The notes: generated by a model from the letters alone, not told the origin. A DNA stretch of 64,000 nucleotides from Halochromatium sp. (GCA_010912705.1 POWB01000004.1:58470-122469), one strand, 5' to 3'; shown: positions 53,009 through 62,336, counted from the stretch's first letter. A program made the numbers and translations.

Positions 53009-53620
53009 GTGATCTTTCGCATCACTCACTTGGACAATCTGCCGTGGATTCTGGAGCAGGGGCTGGTCTGTCGTAACGGCGCCCCACATGACCCCGGCTT
53101 TCGGCGTATCGGCTCAAGCGACCTGATCGCTAAGCGCGCCGATCGCGCGGTTCCGCTGCAACCCGGTGGCACCCTCGCGGACTATGTGCCGTTCTACTTC
53201 ACGCCCTTCTCGCCGATGATGCAGAACATCAGCAGCGGCTATCACGGGATCGAGAGGATTCCCAACAACCGTATCGTCATCTTGGTCTCGAGTCTGCACG
53301 AGATCCGGCGCTGCGGGCTGACCTTTCTGTTCACGGATCGCCACGCCTACCTGCAAACGGCGCAGTATTTCGACAGCTTGGAGCAACTGCAGGCGCTCGA
53401 CTGGTCTGCACTGCAGCGTCGCGATTTCCGCCGTGATATCGAGAATCCGGACAAGTTCGATCGTTATCAGGCCGAAGCGCTGGTCCACAACCAGGTTCCA
53501 GTCAAGGCACTGCTGGGGGTGGTGTGCCACAATCCTGCGGTCTCCGAAGCCGTTGAGCGCCAGGCTGAGCGGTTGCAGCGGACACTGAAGGTCATTGCCC
53601 GGCCGCGCTGGTATTTCTGA
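53009..53620 (+). CDS. darT: DarT DNA ADP-ribosyltransferase toxin
   Basis: DarT attaches ADP-ribose to single-stranded DNA bases and blocks replication, acting in anti-phage defence. The NAD-binding start is FRITHLDNLPWILEQGL with the conserved His and Asn. YVPFYFTPFSPMM follows, and the catalytic Glu (about residue 156) lies in YQAEALVHNQVP. About 203 aa from GTG 53009, the first start after the HsdS remnant; the remnant contributes GAGCAGG as ribosome-binding sequence. Without that GTG the product would be a 250-aa HsdS-DarT fusion. The stop overlaps the darG start by one base. Confidence 0.9.
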   Translation: MIFRITHLDNLPWILEQGLVCRNGAPHDPGFRRIGSSDLIAKRADRAVPLQPGGTLADYVPFYFTPFSPMMQNISSGYHGIERIPNNRIVILVSSLHEIRRCGLTFLFTDRHAYLQTAQYFDSLEQLQALDWSALQRRDFRRDIENPDKFDRYQAEALVHNQVPVKALLGVVCHNPAVSEAVERQAERLQRTLKVIARPRWYF

Positions 53621-54705
53621 TGATCGAATTCACCCAAGGCAACCTGCTCGATACCGACGCTGAGGCGTTGGTGAACACCGTCAACACTGTCGGCGTGATG
53701 GGCAAGGGTATCGCGTTGATGTTCAAGGATCGGTTTCCCGAGAACAACCGCGCTTACATGGCCCATTGCAAGGCAGAAGTGTTCGAGCCTGGCACGCTGT
53801 TCATCACCGAGCGCAGCGACATGCTCGGACCACGCTGGATCATCAACTTTGCCACCAAGCAGCATTGGCGACATCCGAGCAAGCTGGCCTGGATTGAATC
53901 CGGACTTGCGGAGCTGCGGGCGTTCATCGAAGCCAATGCGGTGCGTTCCATCGCGTTACCGCCGCTTGGTGCCGGCAACGGCAAGCTGGAGTGGGCAGCG
54001 GTCCGCCCCCGCATCGAGCAAGCGCTGAGTGATCTCCAGGGTGTGCGGGTGCTGGTCTTCGAGCCGTCGGGCAAGTATCAGAACATCGCCAAGCGCCGGG
54101 GTGTGCAGCAGCTCACGCCCGCACGCGCGCTGATCGCCGAGCTGGTGCGGCGCTACTGGGTGCTGGGCTTCGAGTTCTCGGTACTGGAGATTCAGAAGCT
54201 CGCCTGGCTGTTGGAGCGTGCCTTGGAGCGGCAGGGCGGCGAGAATCTGCTCGATCTTCGCTTTGCCGCCCACCGCTACGGCCCCTATGCGGACCGTCTT
54301 CGGCATCTGCTAGACGGGCTCGACGGCAGTTATTTGCACTGCGACAAACGTCTAGCCGATGCAGAGCCGCAGGACGTGATCTGGTTCAACGAGGCCAAGC
54401 GGGACTATGTGGCCACGTATCTGAGCGGTGCCGAGATCGCGCCCTACCGCACCGCCTTTGATCAGACCGTGGCCCTGATCGATGGCTTCGAATCACCGCT
54501 TGGAATGGAGCTCCTGGCGACCATCGACTGGCTGCTGGCGCGCGAGGGCTGCGCAGCAACGGTGCAGGGCATTCAGGCGGGTCTTGATCGCTGGCCCGGC
54601 GGCACGGATGCGGGTCAGCGCAAGCGCCGGCTCTTTGATGAGCGCTTGATCAGGCTGGCGTTGGAGCGTCTCAGCTCGCTGGAAGCACCGCAGCTTCAAG
54701 CTTAA
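53620..54705 (+). CDS. darG: DarG antitoxin (macro domain ADP-ribosylglycohydrolase)
   Basis: A 361-aa antitoxin that removes ADP-ribose from DNA and also binds DarT directly. The macro domain spans about residues 1-155: FTQGNLLDTDAEALVNTVNT, GVMGKGIALMFK, ALPPLGAGNGKLEW, VFEP. The C-terminal ~200 residues (EFSVLEIQKLAWLLERALER, RYGPYADRLRHLLDGL) are the DarT-neutralising domain. TGATG coupling to darT keeps the pair balanced. Confidence 0.93.
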   Translation: MIEFTQGNLLDTDAEALVNTVNTVGVMGKGIALMFKDRFPENNRAYMAHCKAEVFEPGTLFITERSDMLGPRWIINFATKQHWRHPSKLAWIESGLAELRAFIEANAVRSIALPPLGAGNGKLEWAAVRPRIEQALSDLQGVRVLVFEPSGKYQNIAKRRGVQQLTPARALIAELVRRYWVLGFEFSVLEIQKLAWLLERALERQGGENLLDLRFAAHRYGPYADRLRHLLDGLDGSYLHCDKRLADAEPQDVIWFNEAKRDYVATYLSGAEIAPYRTAFDQTVALIDGFESPLGMELLATIDWLLAREGCAATVQGIQAGLDRWPGGTDAGQRKRRLFDERLIRLALERLSSLEAPQLQA

Positions 54706-54792
54706 TAGGATTCGCTGCCGGATCGTCGTGGGGTCGACCGGTTGTTGTTGGCTCGCTGCATTGGTTAGGAAACCACCGGGGGCGTGGCTGTC

Positions 54793-55017
54793 ATGGGGAA
54801 GCAGAACGACGAGGCCCTGCGCCTCGATGAGCGCAATCACGTCGAGTTACCGTTGCTGAATCAGCTCCGAGGGCTCGGCTGGACCATTATCGACGCGAAG
54901 GATTCAGACTCACCACCGCTTCCGGAACGCTCTAGCAGTGCGCAAGTGGTGCTGGAGCCGATCATCCGCGATCGGCTGTTGGCGCTGAACGACTGGCTGG
55001 AACCAGCGCCGGCGTGA
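54793..55017 (+). pseudogene. HsdR (type I restriction endonuclease subunit) N-terminal remnant
   Basis: A 74-codon frame carrying LDERNHVELPLLNQLRGLGW and VVLEPIIRDRLLALNDWL, the characteristic start of HsdR. HsdR is about 1000 aa, so nuclease and motor domains are gone. With the HsdS remnant on the other side it shows that darTG sat inside a type I restriction locus. Confidence 0.8.
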
Positions 55018-55046
55018 GCCTGTTACGCTATTTTTCGGGAGTTGCT

Positions 55047-55084
55047 AAGGGCTGAGGGCTGAGGGCTGAGGGCTGAAGGCTGAG
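55047..55084. repeat. 7-bp tandem repeat, five units
   Basis: Five units of GGCTGAG, the fourth GGCTGAA, lie just upstream of the gene at 55105 in an otherwise gene-free 87-base spacer. Confidence 0.9.
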
Positions 55085-55104
55085 GTTAACGCTATACTCC
55101 TGCC

Positions 55105-56004
55105 ATGTCCGAGGATGCCCCCACCCAACCCAATGCGCCAACGGCCTCTGAAGAGCGGCTGCGCCAATGGCATCGGCTGTTTGGCATCGCGCTGATGGAG
55201 GTGTTCGAGGGCGCGCCCTGGCGGGTCGAGCTTGAACAAGAGATGGCGCTGAGCAGCCAATTGCTCGATGTGGCCATCATCGAGGCCACCGAGACAGGCG
55301 CCGTGCCTCACACAGCGCTCAAGGACCAGGGTGCGCCACCCCACGAGTTTCCTGATGGGCTCGAGGCGCTGCGCCCACACAACCTGCTGACCTACAAATC
55401 ACAACACGAACCGCTGAACGCCTGGACCCTGGATGAGTTGATCGGCCACTACGTCAACTACCGCAAGCTCAGACGCCAGCCAAACGGCAAACGCCATCGG
55501 CGCGCGGCCTTTGGCCTCTACGCCGTCGCTACCCGCTTTCCGCGCAAACTGGCGCGCCGCTATCGGCTACAGGCCACCGCTTGGGAAGGAGTCTATGAAC
55601 TGCCTTGGGGCGCCCATCAGGTCCGCCTGATCGTCCTCAATGGCATTGCCAAACACCCACGCAACGCCCCCTGGGAACTGTTCGCCAGCGAGCAGGATCG
55701 GATGCGCCAAGGGCTGATCCACTATCGCGCCCGCTACCCAAACCCGCGCCGCGGCGGACACGGCGAACTGTTTGAACGCCTCTACCTGATATATCGACGG
55801 GAGAACCCGACCATGGCCTACACGATGGAAGACTTTCTGCGCGAGACCCATGAGCTGGTACTCGCGAACATGACCCCCGAGGAGCGCCTCAGGGGGCTTG
55901 ATCCCGAGGAGCGCCTCAAGGGGCTTGAGCCCGAGGAGCGCCTCAAGGGGCTTGATCCAGCCACCATCGAAGCCTGGTTGGCGAAGCAACGCCGGGATCA
56001 TTAA
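55105..56004 (+). CDS. Hypothetical protein with EERLKGL repeats (PD-(D/E)XK-like?)
   Basis: A 299-aa protein of a type common in cyanobacteria and purple sulfur bacteria, not assigned to a function. The N-terminal part (WRVELEQEMALSSQLLDVAI, IEATETG) is compatible with a PD-(D/E)XK-type start. The C-terminus has three tandem ~10-residue units (PEERLRGL, PEERLKGL twice), then ATIEAWLAKQ, a tail also seen on Rpn/transposase-like nucleases. It is the last gene inside the repeat-bracketed cassette. Confidence 0.6.
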   Translation: MSEDAPTQPNAPTASEERLRQWHRLFGIALMEVFEGAPWRVELEQEMALSSQLLDVAIIEATETGAVPHTALKDQGAPPHEFPDGLEALRPHNLLTYKSQHEPLNAWTLDELIGHYVNYRKLRRQPNGKRHRRAAFGLYAVATRFPRKLARRYRLQATAWEGVYELPWGAHQVRLIVLNGIAKHPRNAPWELFASEQDRMRQGLIHYRARYPNPRRGGHGELFERLYLIYRRENPTMAYTMEDFLRETHELVLANMTPEERLRGLDPEERLKGLEPEERLKGLDPATIEAWLAKQRRDH

Positions 56005-56020
56005 AGCATCAACAAGATAA

Positions 56021-56105
56021 GCCTCGGCGTGGAATTCGACTGACCGATCATCTGGCCAACCCGGACTCGCCCTGCCTGATCGGCCCGCGCTTATCGATCC
56101 GGCAG
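56021..56105. repeat. 85-bp direct repeat, right copy
   Basis: Matches 51248-51332 with two substitutions. It contains a second copy of the DUF481 gene end (ISLGVEFD stop) and the true end of the HD-GYP gene (stop at 56091). The two copies bracket a 4.7-kb accessory cassette. Confidence 0.93.
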
Positions 56106-57107
56106 GAAGGAGGCGATATCCGGGTCATCCAATTGCCAAGGCAGCAGATAGCGTTCGGCATAGCGCCGATAGACGCCGGATTCGAGGAAGAGCCGAAATA
56201 GATCAGGGTCGATGTGCTGATCCTTGCACATGAAGCTCATGATCTTTAAGGCCTCCGAGATCGTCTTGCCCTTCTTGTAAGGGCGATCGACCGCGGTCAG
56301 GGCTTCAAAGATGTCGGCGATGGCCATGATGCGCGCAACGACACTCATCTCGTCGCGCTTGAGCCGCTTCGGATAGCCGCTGCCGTCCATCTTTTCATGG
56401 TGGCCGCCGGCAATCTCGGGCACCTGCTTGAGATGCTTCGGGAGGGGCAGCTCGGAGAGCATCACGATCGTCTGCACGATATGGTCGTTGATCTTGAACC
56501 GCTCCTCGGCAGTGAGTGTGCCGCGGCCAATGGAGAGGTTGTAGAGCTCACCCCGGTTGTAGAGCAGCCTCGGCACGTCCAGCTTGAAACCCCAAGGGTT
56601 ATCGGCCTGATCAGTGCGCGCTTCGCCGCGGGCGATCTGGTGATCTGGCCGATCGCTGAGCAGGTCTTCCTCGACCGGAAGCATTGGGGCCGGAGTGGCC
56701 TCTTTGCGACTGAGCTCGTCCTGGGAGAGGCCGATGCGGTCGTCGAAGGTCCGCAGCCAGCTGCGCTTGGCGATGGCGTCGAGCCGAGCAAGCCGCTCCG
56801 GCGCCATGTATTCGCTGCCAATGTTGCAGTCGGCAACGAAGGCGAAGTCCTCGTCTAGCCGTCGGTTCTCCTCATCGAGCGCCTGCTGCAGGGTCGCCGC
56901 ATCCTCGCCGTTGGCGATACCACGCCAGTAGACCAATTCCGCGTCCCGGCGCAACACCTCGAAGCGCGTCCGAACCTCATGGATGCGGTCGTAGACGGTC
57001 TCCAGTTTGGTCGCCTTGTCGACGACGTACTCAGGGGTAGTGATCTTTCCGCAGTCATGCAGCCAGGAGGCCAGATGAATGCTCTCCCAGTCGCGCTCGT
57101 CGATCAC
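56091..57107 (-). pseudogene. HD-GYP c-di-GMP phosphodiesterase domain (3' part of a gene split by a stop codon)
   Basis: This frame carries most of an HD-GYP domain: HD pair in WLHDCGKITTPEYV, then VPEIAGGHHEKMDGSGYP and DIFEALTAVDRPYK. An insert of about 130 residues lies between the HD and the HHEK segments. It is in the same frame as 57129-59057, separated by one TAA (57129-57131) and five sense codons before an in-frame GTG at 57107. A separately translated product would lack the first HD helix (SPYTGGHCARV). Confidence 0.8.
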
Positions 57108-57128
57108 GAAGTCCGCGAACGGCCCGGC

Positions 57129-59057
57129 TTACGCGGCATCGGCCGCCTGAGCCAGGAGCTTGGTCAATTCCGGCACCCGCGCGCAATGACCGCCCGTGTA
57201 AGGACTCTTGGCGTCGATGGCATCGGCGATGAGCTTGATCAGGGCCTCGAAGAGCCGCTTCTGTGCCTCAATCAGCTCACGCGTCTCGAGCGAGATGGTC
57301 GATGAGGCGGAGAGTGCCGAGACGAAGTCGACCAGACCCGGCTCGGGGTGCGTGCGCGATAGCAGCAGCATGGCCCCGGCGACCTGACCCTGTCGATTGC
57401 TGAGCGGCAGCGCAATTGTATGGAGGCTCCCACCCTGCCCCTCGAGCACGAGATCCGAGAGCCCAAGCGCATCCAATGCCTGCCGCTCGATGGCTCTAAC
57501 CACGACATCCCGGGCCAAGACCGCCTCCTGTACCACGTCCGGTGCTTCGAGCACGCGCTCGCTCGGCAGCAACTGCCAGGCCTGATCATCCATCAGACCC
57601 TTTAGATGCAGCACGAGATGCTCCTCTTGGTCAGTGAGGTAGAGCGCCCCACTCCCGGCCTTGGCGGCCTGGATGGTCTCCCGCAGCAGATCGGAGAGCA
57701 GTTGCTCGAAGTTGGTCTCTGAGCCCAATGCCAGATTGATCTCGATGAAGCGACGAATCGTCGACTTCATCTCACCCATGGATTGGCTCAAGTCGTGAAT
57801 CTCGGTGATCCGGGACGGCACCGCCGGGGTCTCTGCGAAATCAAACCGACGGATCGCCACGGCCTCTTGATTCAGGCGCACGATGGGGCGGGCGAAGGCG
57901 CTCGAAACCGCGAGCATCACCGGAACCATCAGGACCAAGAACCCCAGCGCGATTGCCAGGGTTTGATTGCGAATGGTCGCCACCGACGCATAGAGCTCGC
58001 TCTCCGGAACACTGACACCGAGGTATAAAGGCGGCCCGGAATGCACCTCGAGCGGCACGACGCGCGATGACCAGGTATCGCCAGCGGCGGTGGATACGAA
58101 TCCCAAGGACTCATCAGACCGGCGCTCCAGCCACTGTTGTGCGACCTCGTCGACCACCGGCGACCCGATGTCGCCAAGACTTGCCCGGCGCGAACTGGCT
58201 CCTCCGGGCCCAGGCGCAAGCAGCTTTGACGGGTCCTCGTAGGCAACCAGAAGGCCTCGGCTGTCGAACACCACCACCTCAGAGCCACTGGTCACCTTGG
58301 TGCGGGCAATGACGCGCGACAGCGAATCCAGTTGCACCGAGGCCCCGATGACGGCCGCGGTGAGATCGGTCGAGCCTGCGGCCAGACGACGCAGCCGCTC
58401 GTCTTCAGCGACAGGCGCAGGATGGGCATAGATGATGCCTAGCTCCTGATCGTTGGCGAGCAGCAATGGATCGGTCCGAATCCCTTCGGCCGAGTCGCGC
58501 GCCTGCTGGTACCAGGGGCGTTGCCGGGGATCGTAGTCGGTTGGCCCCGAGTTGCGTTGGAGAACGGAGAAATCCCGATCCAGCTGGAACAGGGTCAGCG
58601 TTCGCCCGCCAGCCGCATCATCCGCGACAGTCCGCACCAGCCAGCGCGTCTTTGGCGCGGCGCCAGCCAGCGGCTCATCCGGATCGATCTGGCGCACCAT
58701 GAAGAAGTCGCCATTTGGATAGCCGATATAGATCGACCCGACGTGGCCAGCCTCTTTGATCATCTCCGCCAGGAACGGCACCGAGGTCATACGCGCGTCA
58801 AGATCGCGCGCGCGTACCAGGCTGAGGGGACCGGCTTGCCGAGAGACCACCCTGGTGATCGCTCGCGGTGCACTCATCAACTGCTCGACCCGGTCGTTCA
58901 GTCGGTTGATCAAGCCATCGATCTGTTGCTCAGCACGCTCCTCGGCGAGCTGCTTGTTCGCGTAGTAGGTAAAGGTCGCCAGCAGCAGGCAGGAAGCGAC
59001 CACGATGACCACCAGCAAGGTCGTGATATGAACACGGAACGGGAAGGAGGTGCTCAC
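57129..59057 (-). pseudogene. Cache-HAMP-GAF sensor part of the split HD-GYP protein
   Basis: A 642-codon frame with an N-terminal membrane helix (TTLLVVIVVASCLLLATFTY), a periplasmic dCache-type domain (about 40-370: DYDPRQRPWYQQA, PPLYLGVSVPE), a second helix, HAMP, a GAF-like domain (ETNFEQLLSDLLRETIQAAK), and the start of HD-GYP (IADAIDAKSPYTGGHCARV). It then hits TAA. The full protein would be about 988 aa. The truncated sensor could still be made and might act dominantly, but the phosphodiesterase is cut. Its start overlaps the binding-protein stop as ATGA. Confidence 0.82.
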
Positions 59058-60295
59058 GCGAGTGGAGCCTCAGCCAGATAGTGACTCCAGGGCTCGGGCG
59101 GGACCAGGCCGTGACTCTGATGCACCACATCGAACTGACCGTCATTGCCAATGCGGCCGATAAACACCGGCTTGTGCAGATGATGGTTCCGCGCATCCAC
59201 GCGCACCGCATAGCCGGATGGGGCCGCGAAGGTCTGCCCGCCGAGCGCCGGGATCACCGCGTCCGGCGCAAACGAGCCCGCCTGCTCCACGGCCTGTTTC
59301 CAAAGGTGAATGCCAACGTAGGTCGCCTCCATTGGATCATTCGTCAGCGCCTCCCCTGCCCACCAGGGATACTTCTGCTGCAAGAATCGGCGCCAGTCGT
59401 CCTTGAAGGCCTGATTCACCGGATTGTCCAGCGACATGAAATAGCTCCAGGCCGCGTAGTGTCCCTTGAGATCCTGGCTTTTCATTGCCTGGATCTCCTG
59501 CTCTCCGATCGAGAACGCCACGACCGGCAGGGTCTCGGCATGCAGCCCGGCTGCGGCGAGCTGGGCGTAGAAGGCGACATTGGAGTCACCATTGATGGTC
59601 GAGATGATGACGGCGTCTTTGCCCTCTGTCTTCGCCTTGATGCGAGCGACGATCGGTCCGTAATCGGTATGCGAGAAGGGCGTATAGAACTCGATGATAT
59701 TGGCGCTTGCGATGCCTTCTCCCGCGAGATAGGCCCTGAGAATGCGATTGGTCGTCCGCGGGTAGACATAGTCGGTCCCGATCAAGACAAAATGCGTTGC
59801 CTTATGCTCTTTTAGGAAATACCGCACGGCTGGCAAGGATTGCTGATTGGGCGTCGCCCCAAGATAAACGATGTTCGGGGACTGCTCTTGCCCTTCATAC
59901 TGAACGGGGTAGAACAACAAGCTTTTGTTGGACTCGACCACCGGCAGCACGCGCTTGCGTGAAATCGAGGTCCAGCAGCCAAAGATCGCCTGCACCTCAT
60001 GCTCCCGAATCAGCCGCTCGGCCTTTGCCGGATAGATCGCCCAGTTCGACGCCGGATCGATCACGACGGGCTGGATCAGGCGACCAAGAATTCCCCCATT
60101 GGCGTTGATCTGTCCAATGGTCATCACAGCGACATCCTTCAGCCATTTCTCGGACAGGGACATCGTCCCCGAGAGCGAGTGCAGGATGCCGACCTTGACT
60201 GGATCTGGTCCTGCAGCGAGCGCTTGCTCTCCGCGCCCGAGGATAGGATGCAGCAACCCGCAAAGCATCAGTTGGCTGAAGTCTCTACGACGCAT
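59054..60295 (-). CDS. Urea/amide-type periplasmic binding protein (UrtA/AmiC-like)
   Basis: A 413-aa type I periplasmic binding protein of the urea/short-chain amide family: KVGILHSLSGTMSLSEKWLK, INANGGILGR, FGCWTSISRKRVLPVVE, and YVYPRTTNRILRAYL. The N-terminus has a Tat-like RRRDFSQL. No ABC permease follows; the gene is translationally coupled to the Cache-HD-GYP sensor, so the protein may present its ligand to that sensor rather than feed a transporter. That role is inference from context. Confidence 0.85.
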   Translation of the reverse strand: MRRRDFSQLMLCGLLHPILGRGEQALAAGPDPVKVGILHSLSGTMSLSEKWLKDVAVMTIGQINANGGILGRLIQPVVIDPASNWAIYPAKAERLIREHEVQAIFGCWTSISRKRVLPVVESNKSLLFYPVQYEGQEQSPNIVYLGATPNQQSLPAVRYFLKEHKATHFVLIGTDYVYPRTTNRILRAYLAGEGIASANIIEFYTPFSHTDYGPIVARIKAKTEGKDAVIISTINGDSNVAFYAQLAAAGLHAETLPVVAFSIGEQEIQAMKSQDLKGHYAAWSYFMSLDNPVNQAFKDDWRRFLQQKYPWWAGEALTNDPMEATYVGIHLWKQAVEQAGSFAPDAVIPALGGQTFAAPSGYAVRVDARNHHLHKPVFIGRIGNDGQFDVVHQSHGLVPPEPWSHYLAEAPLA

Positions 60296-60330
60296 TCAAA
60301 ACCTCTTCGCTCTTCATACGTTCCAGTCAG

Positions 60331-60501
60331 CTAAGCCACCAGTGCCCCCAAGAGCGCCGGCAGCAGCCCCTTGCCCCGCACTCGCGCGTTGTGCACGAAC
60401 TGAAAGAAGCTAAGGTACAACGGCAGATGCTCCTGGGAGATGCTCCGGTGCGGGCGCAGCCAGGAACGTAGCAACGACCAGACAGCCTCCATCCTGTTGA
60501 C
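60331..60501 (-). mobile_element. IS1595-family transposase 3' remnant
   Basis: Minus-strand codons read VNRMEAVWSLLRSWLRPHRS, then HLPLYLSFFQFVHNARVRG, the conserved C-terminal end of DDE_Tnp_IS1595 transposases (N-R-x-E-x-x-W-S-x-L), before a TAG at 60331. Only about 57 codons remain; no terminal inverted repeats were recognised. Confidence 0.7.
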
Positions 60502-60654
60502 CTGCACTCATGAAAGCCATCAGCATCGTCATCGCGGGCATATTCACCCCGGCGGTGGCAGACACTGGCTGGACTTGCGGCATCGATCAGGGCTGCTCTA
60601 TGCTCTGGTTAGGTTGCACAGGTTGCCCTCATTTTGCTCCCACGGCACCAGTTT

Positions 60655-61638
60655 ATGTCTCAACTCGCCCCCCGCTGGTCCGATCCGTTCGACCCGTCCG
60701 CGCCGCCCGATCAGCTGCCCGAGTTCGTCTCCGAGCAAGACTACTGGGAGACTTGGTACGAACATCCCGATCTCAATCTGGAATGGAACAATGGGCGATT
60801 GGAGGAGGTGCCGGTGTCCGATCTGCTCACCGTTCAGGTCTACTACTGGTTGCTGGAGCTACTGCTGCACTATCTGCGGCATCACCCAGTTGCCCAGTTC
60901 TTAGGACTCGAGACCGGCTTCCGTCTCAGCCTCCCCGACGGCCAAGTCAGCATCCGCAAGCCCGATCTCGGCTTCATCCATCACGACAACCCGATCCAGC
61001 CCGCGGACACCGACCACCGCTACCTCGGCGTCCCGGACCTGGTCATCGAGGCCCTCTCCGACAGCAGCGCCGCTAACCGTCGCCGCGATGAGGTGATCAA
61101 GAAGGGCGAATATGCCGCCGTCGGCGTGCGTGAATACTACATCCTGCATCAGGATCCTGAGCGTCTGGCCTTCTATACCGGTGCTCCCACTGGACTCTAT
61201 GTCCCCATCCCCCCCCAAGCCGGGGTGATCCATTCGCAGGTCTTCCCCGGTTTTCGCTTCCGCCGTGCCGACCTGCAACGCCGGCCGAGCACCGCCGAGC
61301 TGCGCGCTGACCCCGTCTACGCCGACTTCATCCACCCCGAATGGCGGGAGGCCGAGGCCATTGCCGAGCAGACCCGAGCGATTGCCGAGCAGGCGCAGGC
61401 GCAGGCCGAGCAGGCGCAACGTCAGCGCGAAGCCGCTGAAGCGCGCGCCGATCAGGAGCGCCGGCTGCGCCAAGCCGCCGAGGCAAGGAGCGATCAGGAA
61501 CGCCGGCAGCGCCAACACGAATGTCAGCGGCGCGAAGCCGCCGAGGCACGGGTTGAGCAGGAACGTCAGCAGCGCCAAGCCGCCGAGGCGCGATTGGCTC
61601 AAGTCGAGGCCCTTCTCGCGCAACGCCAGGGCCAGTAA
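60655..61638 (+). CDS. Uma2-family protein with long coiled-coil tail
   Basis: A 327-aa protein. The N-terminal ~200 residues are Uma2/DUF820: LEWNNGRLEEVPVSDLLTVQ, IRKPDLGFI with the catalytic Asp, DLVIEALSDSSA with the Glu, and KKGEYAAVGVREYYIL with the Lys/Tyr. The rest (about 235-327) is a heptad-like Glu/Ala/Arg/Gln coiled coil of repeating RREAAEAR-type units. The tail probably oligomerises the protein. ATG 60655 is used; an upstream in-frame start at 60634 is possible. Confidence 0.85.
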   Translation: MSQLAPRWSDPFDPSAPPDQLPEFVSEQDYWETWYEHPDLNLEWNNGRLEEVPVSDLLTVQVYYWLLELLLHYLRHHPVAQFLGLETGFRLSLPDGQVSIRKPDLGFIHHDNPIQPADTDHRYLGVPDLVIEALSDSSAANRRRDEVIKKGEYAAVGVREYYILHQDPERLAFYTGAPTGLYVPIPPQAGVIHSQVFPGFRFRRADLQRRPSTAELRADPVYADFIHPEWREAEAIAEQTRAIAEQAQAQAEQAQRQREAAEARADQERRLRQAAEARSDQERRQRQHECQRREAAEARVEQERQQRQAAEARLAQVEALLAQRQGQ

Positions 61639-61844
61639 CGGACGAGTGCAGCGGACCGCTTTCTTTTTGGTCTGGAACGGTGGCCAAGGGAGTTCGCATT
61701 GGGCTTCTATTCCGGACTGCTCGCGCCTCCTCCCCTAGCTAGGCTGGCTGAGCTAGGAATCACGCTGCCGCGGCGGCAGCGATAGAATAAGCCCTGTTGC
61801 CACTGCATCCCATCCACCGATCACTCGCCCAGAGGATTCCACTC

Positions 61845-62336
61845 GTGCTCGAGAACGGCCGCCCCCTTGCATCCGCTGCTACCCTTGCCCTGCTATCGCT
61901 GCTGATCGCCAGCGTGCCAGCCACCGCGCGGGCTGATGCGCCTGCGCTTCAGGAGCAATTAGCCGTGGCCGGGCTCAGCCTGCCCGAGACTCGCTCCTTT
62001 CTGACCAAACTCAAGCACGCGGTTGCCAAAGACGACAGAAAGGCGGTGGCAGCCATGAGCGATTATCCGATCACCGTCGCCGTCGGAGCTGATGCAATCA
62101 CCCTAGACAGTCCCGGTCAGTTCGTGGCGCGCTACGCAGATTTCATGACCCAAGCCCTGCGCGCACTGATCGCGGAGACGACGCTTGAGGATCTGTTCGC
62201 GAACGCTCAGGGCGCGATGCTCGGCAACGGCGCCCTCTGGTTCGGCCCGGTCTGCAAGCAGGGCGGCAAGCTACAGAACCTGGACGCCTGCGCCAATCCG
62301 CCCGTCCTGCTGATTCGGATCAACGGCGTGCAATGA
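61845..62336 (+). CDS. Hypothetical secreted protein
   Basis: A 163-aa product from GTG 61845 (AGAGGA eight bases upstream). A signal peptide (TLALLSLLIASVPATARA) precedes a small alpha/beta domain (FLTKLKHAVAKDDRKAVAAM, FVARYADFMTQALRALI, LFGNG-like MLGNGALWFGP) resembling NTF2-like or similar secreted domains. Function not known. A TTG at 61797 would add 16 residues. The frame ends just before the FUSC gene. Confidence 0.65.
   Translation: MLENGRPLASAATLALLSLLIASVPATARADAPALQEQLAVAGLSLPETRSFLTKLKHAVAKDDRKAVAAMSDYPITVAVGADAITLDSPGQFVARYADFMTQALRALIAETTLEDLFANAQGAMLGNGALWFGPVCKQGGKLQNLDACANPPVLLIRINGVQ

Noticed and set aside
60510-61076. Plus-strand frame starting with a signal-like segment (MKAISIVIAGIFTPAVA)
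   Set aside because: It soon runs into the Uma2 gene in another frame with an Arg/Pro-rich shadow translation; the opening may be a fragment but cannot be supported.
61655-61678. Possible terminator after the tailed Uma2 gene (AGCGGACCGCTTTCTTTTT)
   Set aside because: The inverted repeat leaves a one-base loop, so it cannot form a normal terminator hairpin.
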